Source: Shewanella dokdonensis
GTDB lineage: Bacteria > Pseudomonadota > Gammaproteobacteria > Enterobacterales > Shewanellaceae
NCBI RefSeq assembly: GCF_018394335.1
Contig: NZ_CP074572.1
Coordinates: 2,542,001 to 2,606,000 of the forward strand
Direction of reading: 5' to 3'
DNA: 64,000 nt
Both the position numbers and the translations under genes were made by a program. Positions within the stretch are counted from its first letter, which is position 1. Every line of letters begins with the position of its first letter. Positions 56,359 through 64,000 of this stretch are shown here, piece by piece. The notes under the pieces were generated by a model. The model did not search any database and was not told the DNA's origin. It saw only the letters and a program-made list of their open reading frames with translations.

Positions 56359-58068
56359 ATGACTAAAATAGTAATTGTCGGTGGTGTAGCCGGTGGGGCA
56401 TCGGCTGCCGCACGAGCAAGGAGAATGTCGGAAACGGCACAGATCATCATGCTGGAACGCGGGGAATTTGTGTCGTTTGCTAATTGTGGCTTACCGTACC
56501 ATATCGGTGGCGACATTACCGCCCGCGATGCGCTGTTACTGCAGACGCCCGAAAGCTTTAAAAAACGTTTTGATGTTGATGTACGGGTATTCAACGAAGT
56601 GCTGTCAGTGGATTCTGCTCATAAAAAATTGCAGGTAAAAAATCTGCTGACGGGGGATAGCTACGAAGAAAGTTATGACAAGCTGTTATTGAGTCCAGGA
56701 GCCGCGCCTGTCAAACCACCTATTCCCGGCATCAATAACCCCCACGTATTTACCTTGCGCAACATCGCCGACATGGATACCATTATTGCCGCGCTGGCGG
56801 CACATAAACCGCAACATGCCACCGTGGTCGGTGGCGGCTTCATCGGTTTGGAAATGGTAGAAGCTTTGCATCAGCGCGGTATTCGTATTTCATTACTGGA
56901 GTTGGCCTCTCAGGTTATGGCGCCGGTAGATGCAGAAATGGCCAATGTGCTACACCGTGAATTACTCAATAAAGGGATTGAGCTGCGGTTAAGTACCGGG
57001 CTTAGTGAGGTCAACAGCCACAGCAGTTTGCCATCAGAACCAGAAGCTACCGATGTTTACGATAAACCTTCCAGCCATCACTCTGCATTGGCATTAACCC
57101 TGTCTTCGGGGCAGACCCTGATAACTGACATGGTCATTATGGCGGTTGGCGTCAAACCCGAAGTGTCATTGGCAAATAGCGCGGGTTTAGTTTTGGGGGA
57201 ACGTGGTGGCATTAAAGTTGATGCGGCTATGCGCACCTCAGATCCTGATATTTATGCCGTTGGCGATGCTGTCGAAACGCCAGATTTTGTCACCGGCAAT
57301 GCGGCTTTGGTGCCATTAGCTGGGCCAGCAAATCGGCAGGGACGCATTGCTGCCGATAATATGCTGGGGTTGGATAAACAATATCGGCGTACTCAAGGCA
57401 CGGCTATTTGCAAGCTGTTTGATTTGGCGATTGCCAGCACTGGCCTCAATGAGAAAACCCTGCTGCGGTTGCAATTACCATATGAAAAGGTCTATGTGCA
57501 TACCGCCAGTCACGCAGGCTATTACCCTGGGGCGCATCCGGTCACGCTAAAACTGTTATTTGATCCCAACAATGGCAAAATTTTGGGCGCTCAAGCGGTT
57601 GGCATGGATGGCATTGATAAGCGTATTGATGTGCTGGCGGTAGCACAGCGTGCCGGTATGACCGTCAGAGATCTGCAGGATCTGGAACTGACTTATGCGC
57701 CACCGTTTGGCTCGGCCCGCGATGTGGTAAATCAAGCGGGAATGGTGGCGACTAACGTGCTAGATGGTGATGAGCAGGTATGCCATGCTGATGAGGTTGC
57801 TAATCCTTCTGCTGAGCAATTGGTGTTGGATGTTCGTAATCCACCAGAACTGACTAACGTTGGGGCGTTTCCTCAGGCGCTGAACATTCCTGTTGATCAA
57901 CTGCGTCAACGCTTAAGTGAGTTGCCAAAGGATAAGGAAATTCTGGTCGCCTGTCAGGTGGGTTTGCGTGGACATGTCGCCTACCGCATGTTACGCCAGC
58001 ATGGCTTTAAGGTGCGCAACCTTACTGGGGGTTTTAAGACTTTTCAGATGACAATGGCTAAATTTTGA
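56359..58068 (+). CDS. CoA-disulfide/NADH-dependent persulfide reductase with rhodanese domain
   Basis: About 569 residues from ATG 56359 (CAGGAG five bases upstream). FAD-binding VIVGGVAGGASAAARARR, redox-active Cys in SFANCGLPYHIGGD, NAD-binding VVGGGFIGLEMVEAL, FAD motif DIYAVGDA and a C-terminal dimerisation domain. An appended rhodanese domain has active-site loop LVACQVGLRGHVAYRML. The architecture matches the Shewanella loihica Npsr/CoADR-RHD enzymes, which reduce CoA persulfides or disulfides, linked to polysulfide and elemental sulfur metabolism. There is a 50-residue acidic insertion-like stretch around HSSLPSEPEATDVYDKPSSHH. Confidence 0.9.
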   Translation: MTKIVIVGGVAGGASAAARARRMSETAQIIMLERGEFVSFANCGLPYHIGGDITARDALLLQTPESFKKRFDVDVRVFNEVLSVDSAHKKLQVKNLLTGDSYEESYDKLLLSPGAAPVKPPIPGINNPHVFTLRNIADMDTIIAALAAHKPQHATVVGGGFIGLEMVEALHQRGIRISLLELASQVMAPVDAEMANVLHRELLNKGIELRLSTGLSEVNSHSSLPSEPEATDVYDKPSSHHSALALTLSSGQTLITDMVIMAVGVKPEVSLANSAGLVLGERGGIKVDAAMRTSDPDIYAVGDAVETPDFVTGNAALVPLAGPANRQGRIAADNMLGLDKQYRRTQGTAICKLFDLAIASTGLNEKTLLRLQLPYEKVYVHTASHAGYYPGAHPVTLKLLFDPNNGKILGAQAVGMDGIDKRIDVLAVAQRAGMTVRDLQDLELTYAPPFGSARDVVNQAGMVATNVLDGDEQVCHADEVANPSAEQLVLDVRNPPELTNVGAFPQALNIPVDQLRQRLSELPKDKEILVACQVGLRGHVAYRMLRQHGFKVRNLTGGFKTFQMTMAKF

Positions 58069-58075
58069 TGGCAGT

Positions 58076-58102
58076 AAGCGGCATTCACCCACGCCGCTTT
58101 TT
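58076..58102 (+). terminator. Rho-independent terminator
   Basis: AAGCGGC pairs with GCCGCTT over ATTCACCCAC and is followed by TTT. It ends the persulfide reductase transcript just before the convergent glycosyltransferase gene. Confidence 0.8.
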
Positions 58103-58111
58103 AATACCGTA

Positions 58112-59739
58112 TTAATGTGCAACAGACATTAACGGTACAAAATCAGCGGCTCTGAGCAGTAACAAGACGCGACCGCGGTATGGCTGACTATAGAGCGCTT
58201 GTTTCAACATAACATCCGCAGGCTGTTTGACCGGGTAGATCACTATCGCCTGTGGATGTTCTTTCAACCAATGCAGACGCTTACTGATGTCTGCGTCCTG
58301 TAATTCCACAATCGGTTGCTGTAATCGACCGGCAAATTGAAACTGGTTGTCGTATTTATCCCAAAATGCCAACTTGTTTCCCTGCTCCTGTAGCTGTCGC
58401 ACTTGCTGTGCCGCTGCGGTTATATCATAGGCTTCATGTAACGGTTGTCTCACCGCCAAGAGCATACTGGTTATTAACAGCGGAAACACCAGCAAGTGCA
58501 CAAACGGCACTAATCTTTGCTGTTTGCAACGCCATAGTGACAGCCACAGCAGTAACAGTGGGATCACTATTACCCAGAGTGCAATCTTGGGATCATCTAG
58601 GTTTTTGAACACTTTGTCAGCCCATAGCGGCAACGACCCCAGCAGCAATATCACCATTACGCAGAGTGCTGCCAGCAGATAGCTAGGTGCAAATTTTTCT
58701 GGCTGGAGCTTGGCCGCAAAAAATAACGCAATTAGCGGCATTAGCGGACATAGATAATGTAACTGTTTGCCACTGATCAGGCTAAAACACAGCACTATGA
58801 TGAGGATGTAGCACAGCAGTGCTTGCTCACGGTTATCGCGTAAGTGGAATATCCGGCTACGCCAGATACCACCCAGTAATGGTATGGGCAGCAATAACAC
58901 CGGCAGCAGATAGAGATACCAGTAAAAAGGCCGGGCGTGAGCAAATGCAGTTACTACTCGGCCAGCGGTTTGTTTCCAAATAAGTTCGTTCTCATACGCT
59001 CCGCCACCGGCGATTACGGCTGGTATAACCCAGCAACTCAAAAGCACTAGTCCCAATAATATCGCGATAAGACTGCCCCGAAAAAACTGGCCGTTAGTCA
59101 TGCTGTTATGTGGTTGCCACCAAGGGCGCAGCAACATAAATGGCACTGCATACAGCAGCATGACGGGCCCTTTGGTCAGTAACCCCAGCCCAATAGCCAG
59201 CCCCCAAGCAGCATAAAGCGCTTGGCACCCGTGTAACTAAAACCTAAGGTGCTGAGCAGCCATAGCAACACAAAGACACTCAGTACCAAATCAAACATGA
59301 CAGTCGGCAGATAAAAATTCCAACCTGCCAATGCCAATAACAGTACCGGCGCGTAGCTGGCGGCATTTTCGGATTGTGGAAAGTATTTTCTGGCTAATAC
59401 ATAGAGCAAAGCAAAATTAAGGCAGGAAAACAAAGGAATCGATAGACGCGCAGGCCACTCGTTAACACCAAAAATGAGCCAGAACAGATTGATTAACCAA
59501 AACAGTAGTGGTGGTTTATGGGCATAAGTCTCGCCATTCTGATGGGGTACTAGCCAGTTATGATCGCGCCACATTTCCCAAGCAACCGAAACGTATCGGG
59601 TTTCATCGACTGGCATTAATGGCCGTAGCCACAAATGTGCCGCTATTAGCATGAGTGCCACTAAACACGTCAAACCGAGGAATGTCAGCGGGGTCAGGCT
59701 TAAGGTATTTTTTGCTTGATTGATTAGGCGGTTACTCAT
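58112..59739 (-). CDS. ArnT-like membrane glycosyltransferase (frameshift)
   Basis: About 542 residues of the GT-C/PMT_2 (ArnT-like) family. N-terminal TM helix, then the catalytic Asp-Glu region PVDETRYVSVAWEMWRDHNW, AHKPPLLFWLINLFW and about ten more membrane helices. The frame breaks at the C5 run 59201-59205; a sixth base gives MLLGGLAIGLGLLTKGPVMLLYAVP. A soluble periplasmic C-terminal domain begins near NKLAFWDKYDNQFQFAGRL. It probably moves a sugar from an undecaprenyl phosphate carrier to lipid A or protein; the specific acceptor is unknown. Confidence 0.87.
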
Positions 59740-60093
59740 CCGTTGGAGAATTCCGACTACTGTTATCGTGTATTGTGCCGCTATGGTGACGGGTGAATAT
59801 TAATAAATTATTAACACATCCTGCGAGATATCCTTAAGCGATTTGACTCATTGGTAGTCATAACATTAAGCATTGGTGTTTTGGGCGGGCTCATGTTGGT
59901 TTGAAATATTCAACATGCCACGATAACGATAGTGAAGGGATAATGGGTGTGTTATGTCTTCCGCTATTTCATTGAAAAATAACCGTTAATAATCGACATA
60001 AAAAAGCCGGTGATTATGACCAGTAATCACCGGCTTTTGCTTGCACAGATGAACAGACGAGGTAACAGGTTGCTGTGCTACAACCGGTATTTA
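59740..60093. other. Intergenic region between glycosyltransferase and TonB receptor
   Basis: Contains the promoter region of the glycosyltransferase (59740-59990, AT-rich, no clear consensus pair identified) and the terminator of the TonB receptor gene at 60000-60038. No gene seen. Confidence 0.55.
60000..60038 (-). terminator. Rho-independent terminator of the TonB receptor gene
   Basis: A long stem, AAGCCGGTGATTA with TAATCACCGGCTT, encloses TGACCAG. On the minus strand it is followed by six T, matching termination of the receptor transcript. Confidence 0.9.
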
Positions 60094-62063
60094 CTACAGG
60101 CGATATTCAATCCCCAGCCAGAAGTTTCGGCCTTGTTCAATAAAGCCTTCAGAATATTCATAACTGCGATCAAACAGGTTGTTAACCGAGGCGTTCAGGC
60201 TGAGTCCTTCAAGTAGCTGGTAGTCGGCACGTAGATTAGTGAGGGCGAATCCGGCAGCAATCTGTGAACCATCGTTATTGCCGTAACTAGAGTCACGGAT
60301 TTCTTCAGACAAGGTCAGGCTCAGTGGTTCCCAAGGGGTAACTTTGATCCAGGCATTCGCCATCTGTTTCGGTAAGCCGGTGATCTCGCCAATCTCTTTA
60401 CGCTTCACATCGGCGTGTGTGTAGCTATAGCTCAGACCCAATTCGGCGATATCCAGGATCTTGCCTTTTAATCCGAGATCGACCCCGCTGTAATCAACCT
60501 GTCCACTGTTGCGGTTTTGCAGGGTGTTAGCATCGATATTAATCGCAAGAATGGCGTCATCCACACGGTTGTAATAGGCACTGGCTTCATAGCTCCATTG
60601 CGCATTGATGAGACCGCTATAAGTGATATCGAAGGTTCGTGCCCGTTCCGGTTTCAGCTGTGGGTTTACCAGTGCCACTTGGCCGGTTGCCGGTTTAGAG
60701 GTGGTATAGCGTTCTTTTAAGGTCGGGAATCGACTGCGATCAGAGACGGAAAATGCCAGTGAATCCGTGTCGTTGACATGGTATTTCAGCAGCGCCTGCC
60801 AGTTGAAGGCGTGTTGATCGTTATCGTCATATTGGGTGATACTGCCATCATCCTCATGCTGCATCCCTTCCAGACTTTTCCGTTTGTCGTAGCTGATACC
60901 GGCAACTGCATCAAATTGTTCAGAAATTGCCCATTGATATTCGGATGCCAGAGAGATTGTGCGATCTTTATAGCGATCATAGAGGCCATCTGGCGCATCT
61001 TTTTCACGGTGTACATCTTCTTTCCAATGTGCGGCAAAGGACAGTTGATCCCGCTGTCGCAAATCGGCGCTGAGTTGCAAACCTGCACCGTTGCTGAAGT
61101 CATCATAACGGCTGTAAAAACCGTTTTTCTGTTGCAGCGCAGATAGCGAGTTGTACATCATCAGGGTGTTGGTAAAGACATCATGATAAACACGACTTTT
61201 TAACGTGAAAATGTCATTTAACCGAGTAAATCCCTGATAGTAGTAACTTTCTTTGTTGTAGTCTGGCCATTGCCAGTAACGTGCTCTCTGCCCACTGTTA
61301 CCCGCATAAGGTGGATTTTGTTTTTCTCCATCCTGTTTGATGTAGGTGAAGGTGTATTCATCGGTGCTATTAGGTGTGATCCCTAACTTGATAATGCCGC
61401 GTTTGTCATCGGCGGCGGAGTTGATCATCTTGCCATCGCTGCCTGCAACTTCGTTATCGGTACCATAAGGTAATCCCAGATAATCTTGTTTCAGGCGGCT
61501 GCCTGTAAACTGGAGATAACCAAGGTCACTGCGCATTCCCAGTGACAGGTTCGCGTCGTAGGCATTGCTCTTATTGCGGGTGAACCCCCGGTAAGCGGCG
61601 CTAGCTTCAAAGGGCTCTTGTGGTTTATGGGTGTTGAGGTTGATGGCACCCCCATCTGGTTGGGCCCCTGCAACAGCGAGGTATACCCCTTGGAAACCTC
61701 AACAGAATCCAGATTGGACGTGAGGAAACGTCCAAGATCTAGGTTGCCGTCATAGGGGACATAAATTGGGATACCATCGTAAAACACTGGCACCTGCCGA
61801 CTATCAAAACCACGAACCTTAACTTGTAACTCATTACGGCTGCCAGACTTTTGCAGCGATACCCCAGGGATCACGCTTAATGCTTGGGCAACATTGGTTT
61901 TACCTAGTTGTTCAAGGGTTTGCTGATCAATTCTGGCGCTGGTATCGGCAATCTGGCTGCCCCATATGGTCAGGCGTTCGGTGTTGCTGTCGTCATCCGC
62001 CATGGCATATTGTTGACCACAGATAGCAATAAATATAATCAACGATAGTTTGTTAAATTTCAT
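60094..62063 (-). CDS. TonB-dependent outer-membrane receptor, predicted molybdate/tungstate-responsive (frameshift)
   Basis: About 656 residues from ATG 62063, with GAGG six bases upstream. Signal peptide (FNKLSLIIFIAICGQQYAMA-DD), TonB-box-like ERLTIWG and a plug domain (QALSVIPGVSLQKSGSRNELQVKVRGFDSRQVPVFYDGIPIYVP). A break at the C5 run 61649-61653 is repaired by one base to QMGGAINLNTHKPQEPF. The barrel runs to NFWLGIEYRL, with FPTLKERYTTSKP and NPQLKPERA near the middle. A perfect ModE-type palindrome lies 13 bases upstream of the start. With the upstream BtuCD-like ABC genes this suggests uptake of molybdate, tungstate or a complex of them. Substrate is inferred from the operator only. 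Confidence 0.85.
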
Positions 62064-62076
62064 AATGAACCTCAAT

Positions 62077-62104
62077 ATCGTTATATACTTTACTATATAA
62101 CGAT
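62077..62104 (-). promoter_or_regulatory. ModE-type operator upstream of TonB receptor
   Basis: Two perfect 11-base arms, ATCGTTATATA and TATATAACGAT, are separated by six bases. This equals the known ModE consensus ATCGnTATATA, six-base spacer, TATATAnCGAT. On the minus strand a TTGGCA (about 62108-62113) with a 17-base spacer to TAAAGT would put the operator over the -10, where molybdate-loaded ModE would repress. The promoter call is weaker than the operator call. Confidence 0.85.
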
Positions 62105-62243
62105 GATTATGCCAAAGAATGGCAGTAAAAGCTGCCTATCAGAGAGCTGAAAGGCGGTGATTATCACAGTGGCAATTAGAAAATTGCCTTTTTATAGTGG
62201 CTTGCCCGCTATCTAACCTGCGGCAAGCCTGATCTGGATTGCT

Positions 62244-63053
62244 TTACAGGGTTTGGGTTTTATCCCAATAAACCAGCGCCCAGTCTCTGGACGGCGGCAC
62301 GATAGTTTCTCCCAAGCGGCGTTTGTGCTGATAGAAATCAAACAGACGTTGCTGTTCTACTTCATCCAATGTTCCCAGTGACCAACTGACAGAATCGGCG
62401 AACTGTTCAAACGTATCTGTCTTGTTCTGGCAGTTGGGGCCGCGGATATAGTCAACTTTAGGGTTGATGCCCAGCTGATACAGAATATTCACAGCAAAAA
62501 TGTAATTGGGAAGTTCTACTACCTGGCGGCCAATAGCGCGCTGTACGGCGACATCCACAAAAGATGTTGCCACCGTATGGGTGGTATAAATGCGCAGCCG
62601 GGTGTGGTTATTTAGTTTGACCAGCGCCTGACGCAGATCTGCCACCAGCGTAGAACGCGATGCGATAGCAATGTCACATTCTGGAATTTCTGACCAGTCA
62701 TCTTCCCAAGATTTGTTGATCAGCGTGACGTTGTTCAGCCCCATGCCATGGGCACGTTTGCCCGCTACTTCTAGCATGCCGCGGCTATAGTCCACCCCAT
62801 ACACATGGGTGAGTGATGATGCCAGATTAAGACATACAGAACCCGGACCACAGCCAATATCCAGCAGCGTGCTAGCACCTTGCAGTGACATTTTCTGTTG
62901 TAGTTGCAGCAGGTAGGGATCTTGCGGGTTAGCACATACTTCTGCCATTTTTTCTGCGCGCGCATCCCAGTGTTCCGGTGCTTTAGTGCTGCGACCGGCC
63001 TGTTGCATCTGTTGCCGATATAGTTCGGCAAAGTCTAACTCGTCCAGTACCAT
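62244..63053 (-). CDS. Class I SAM-dependent methyltransferase in transport operon
   Basis: 269 residues. Motif I LLDIGCGPGSVCLNLAS, then VYGVDYSRGMLEVAGKRAHGMGLNNVTLI, IAIASRSTLVADLRQAL. It is a Rossmann-fold methyltransferase; the substrate cannot be read from sequence. It lies 19 bases downstream of the ABC ATPase gene and upstream of the TonB receptor, all on the minus strand. Possible roles are modification of a metal-binding small molecule or of the receptor cargo. Confidence 0.8.
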   Translation of the reverse strand: MVLDELDFAELYRQQMQQAGRSTKAPEHWDARAEKMAEVCANPQDPYLLQLQQKMSLQGASTLLDIGCGPGSVCLNLASSLTHVYGVDYSRGMLEVAGKRAHGMGLNNVTLINKSWEDDWSEIPECDIAIASRSTLVADLRQALVKLNNHTRLRIYTTHTVATSFVDVAVQRAIGRQVVELPNYIFAVNILYQLGINPKVDYIRGPNCQNKTDTFEQFADSVSWSLGTLDEVEQQRLFDFYQHKRRLGETIVPPSRDWALVYWDKTQTL

Positions 63054-63072
63054 TTAGTGATTCCTCATAATC

Positions 63073-63828
63073 TTAAATTTCGATTCCCAGATGGTGTCTG
63101 ATATCGGCTTCCTGTACATCATAGAGCGCTGCCAGTTTTTGTCCTGTGAGCATGGCCGCAGCGCTGCCTTGTTGTGCTCCCTCTTGTGCCGACAATAGCA
63201 CCACCCGATCCGCGATTGCTCGGGCGTGTAGCGGGTGATGCGTGGACATCAGCAAGGTCATCCCTTCGCTTTTTAACTGGCGCACCTTCTCAAGCAGGGT
63301 GATCTGGTGACCAAAATCGAGACTCGCTGCGGGTTCATCCATTACTAGCAACTTGGGTTGTTGGATCAGTGCTCTGGCAATTAATACCAATTGTCGTTCA
63401 CCGCCACTGAGTGACGGATATTGCCTCGCCGCCAGATGCACTATGCCTAGATTTTCCAGCAGTTCCAGTGCCAATCGCCGATCCTTTGCTGCCGGGGAGG
63501 CAAATAGGTTCAGGTGGGGGCTACGTCCCATTAGCACCATATCCAATACGCTGAACGCAAACGGCCCATCGTGTGCTTGCGGGACATAAGCCATCCATTT
63601 CGCTAATTCAGGTGCTCGCCAGTCACTTATCTGACGTCGCTGCAACAGAATATTGCCGCCTTGCAGTGCTAACCGTCCCAGCAAACTGCGGATTAAGGTG
63701 GTTTTACCGCAACCGTTAGCCCCCAGCAGACAACAGACCTCACCCGCTTCGATGTTAAACGAGATTTGCTGTAGCACCGGGTGCTGTGGGTAACCGATGG
63801 CCGTATTGGCAAACTGCACTAGCGTCAC
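63073..63828 (-). CDS. ABC transporter ATP-binding protein (FecE/BtuD type)
   Basis: 251 residues, GTG start overlapping the permease stop by four bases. Walker A LLGANGCGKTTLIRSLLG, Q-loop MAYVPQAHDGPFAFSVLDMVLMGRSPH, signature SLSGGERQLVLIARALIQQP, Walker B LLVMDEPAASLDFG and H-loop MSTHHP. The spacing and MVLMGRSPHLNLF match type II importers for siderophores, cobalamin and, in Haemophilus MolC, molybdate. Confidence 0.93.
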   Translation of the reverse strand: MTLVQFANTAIGYPQHPVLQQISFNIEAGEVCCLLGANGCGKTTLIRSLLGRLALQGGNILLQRRQISDWRAPELAKWMAYVPQAHDGPFAFSVLDMVLMGRSPHLNLFASPAAKDRRLALELLENLGIVHLAARQYPSLSGGERQLVLIARALIQQPKLLVMDEPAASLDFGHQITLLEKVRQLKSEGMTLLMSTHHPLHARAIADRVVLLSAQEGAQQGSAAAMLTGQKLAALYDVQEADIRHHLGIEI

Positions 63829-64000
63829 AGTCGTTCCCTCCGCATCAATAGCAGTAGGAAAAATGGGGCGCCGATCATGGCGGTAATAATCCCCAGTGGC
63901 AGTTCTACCGTGCTTACCGTCCGCGCCAAGGTATCGGTCACCAGTAACAGAATGGCACCTACTGCCATTGACATAGGTAAGAGCCGTTGGTTATTGGCAC
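63825..64000 (-). CDS. FecCD/BtuC-type ABC permease (C-terminal fragment, runs off right edge)
   Basis: The last 58 residues are visible. They read NNQRLLPMSMAVGAILLLVTD, then LARTVSTVELPLGIITAMIGAP and FFLLLLMRRERL, the invariant end of FecCD-family permeases. It is translationally coupled to the ATPase (GTGA overlap). The rest of the gene and any binding-protein gene lie beyond the window. Confidence 0.92.
   Translation of the reverse strand, partial: ANNQRLLPMSMAVGAILLLVTDTLARTVSTVELPLGIITAMIGAPFFLLLLMRRERL

Noticed and set aside
62077..62104. Palindrome as a Fur or generic terminator hairpin
   Set aside because: The arms match the ModE pattern at every fixed base with the correct six-base spacer. 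Fur boxes lack the TATATA core, and no T run follows on the coding strand.
1..64000. CRISPR arrays, insertion sequences or rRNA genes
   Set aside because: No regularly spaced repeats with unique spacers, no transposase ORFs and no rRNA sequence were seen.

Overview
The window looks like a Shewanella or close Shewanellaceae chromosome. The host order nudF-yqiB-cpdA-yqiA-parE-parC, orn followed by three tRNA-Gly genes, nnr-tsaE-amiB-mutL-miaA-hfq-hflX-hflK-hflC and petABC-sspA-sspB is typical of that group, and the translated proteins resemble that lineage. This assignment comes from recognising families and gene order; no search was run.

Bases 1 to about 14500 are the right part of a P2-like (Peduovirus-type) prophage. 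The late genes J, W, V, S, R, both spanins, endolysin, two holins, X, L, M, N and O lie on the minus strand, P and Q on the plus strand, and a tyrosine integrase abuts dusA, the apparent attachment gene. The S-V gap holds about 1.9 kb of AT-rich cargo: a diverged second copy of the gpS 3' end and three small unrecognised genes, two of them membrane proteins. No repressor, Cox or replication gene lies between Q and int. Short 10-base-phased A-tract repeats flank int.

From 14.5 to 35 kb come housekeeping genes: dusA, a PspC-domain envelope trio, an enoyl-CoA hydratase, a DUF2333 protein, an outer-membrane barrel, tolC, the nudF-cpdA operon, parE and parC (with a sugar-dehydrogenase-like propeller between them), bfd, a 2-hydroxyacid dehydrogenase, ugpQ, psd, rsgA, orn and tRNA-Gly x3. 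From 35 to 49.7 kb are the nnr-to-hflC superoperon, the cytochrome bc1 operon with a possible FNR-type site, sspAB and a DUF134 gene.

From 49.8 to 64 kb are accessory and stress functions. A kelch lipoprotein is followed by soxR, which is divergent from an RND efflux pair. Between them is a textbook SoxR operator in a 19-base promoter spacer, then a 34-codon leader ORF that overlaps the pump start. Next come a CoA-disulfide/persulfide reductase with a rhodanese domain and an ArnT-like glycosyltransferase. The last block is a BtuCD/FecCD-type ABC importer, a methyltransferase and a TonB-dependent receptor. A perfect ModE-type operator palindrome sits just upstream of the receptor, so I predict an outer-membrane molybdate/tungstate uptake system.

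At least fourteen otherwise normal genes are broken by small frameshifts. Nearly all are repaired by adding a base to a homopolymer, and by eye I see no G or C run longer than five in the window. This points to systematic homopolymer under-calling in the assembly. I therefore annotate these genes as full-length CDS with a noted frameshift.
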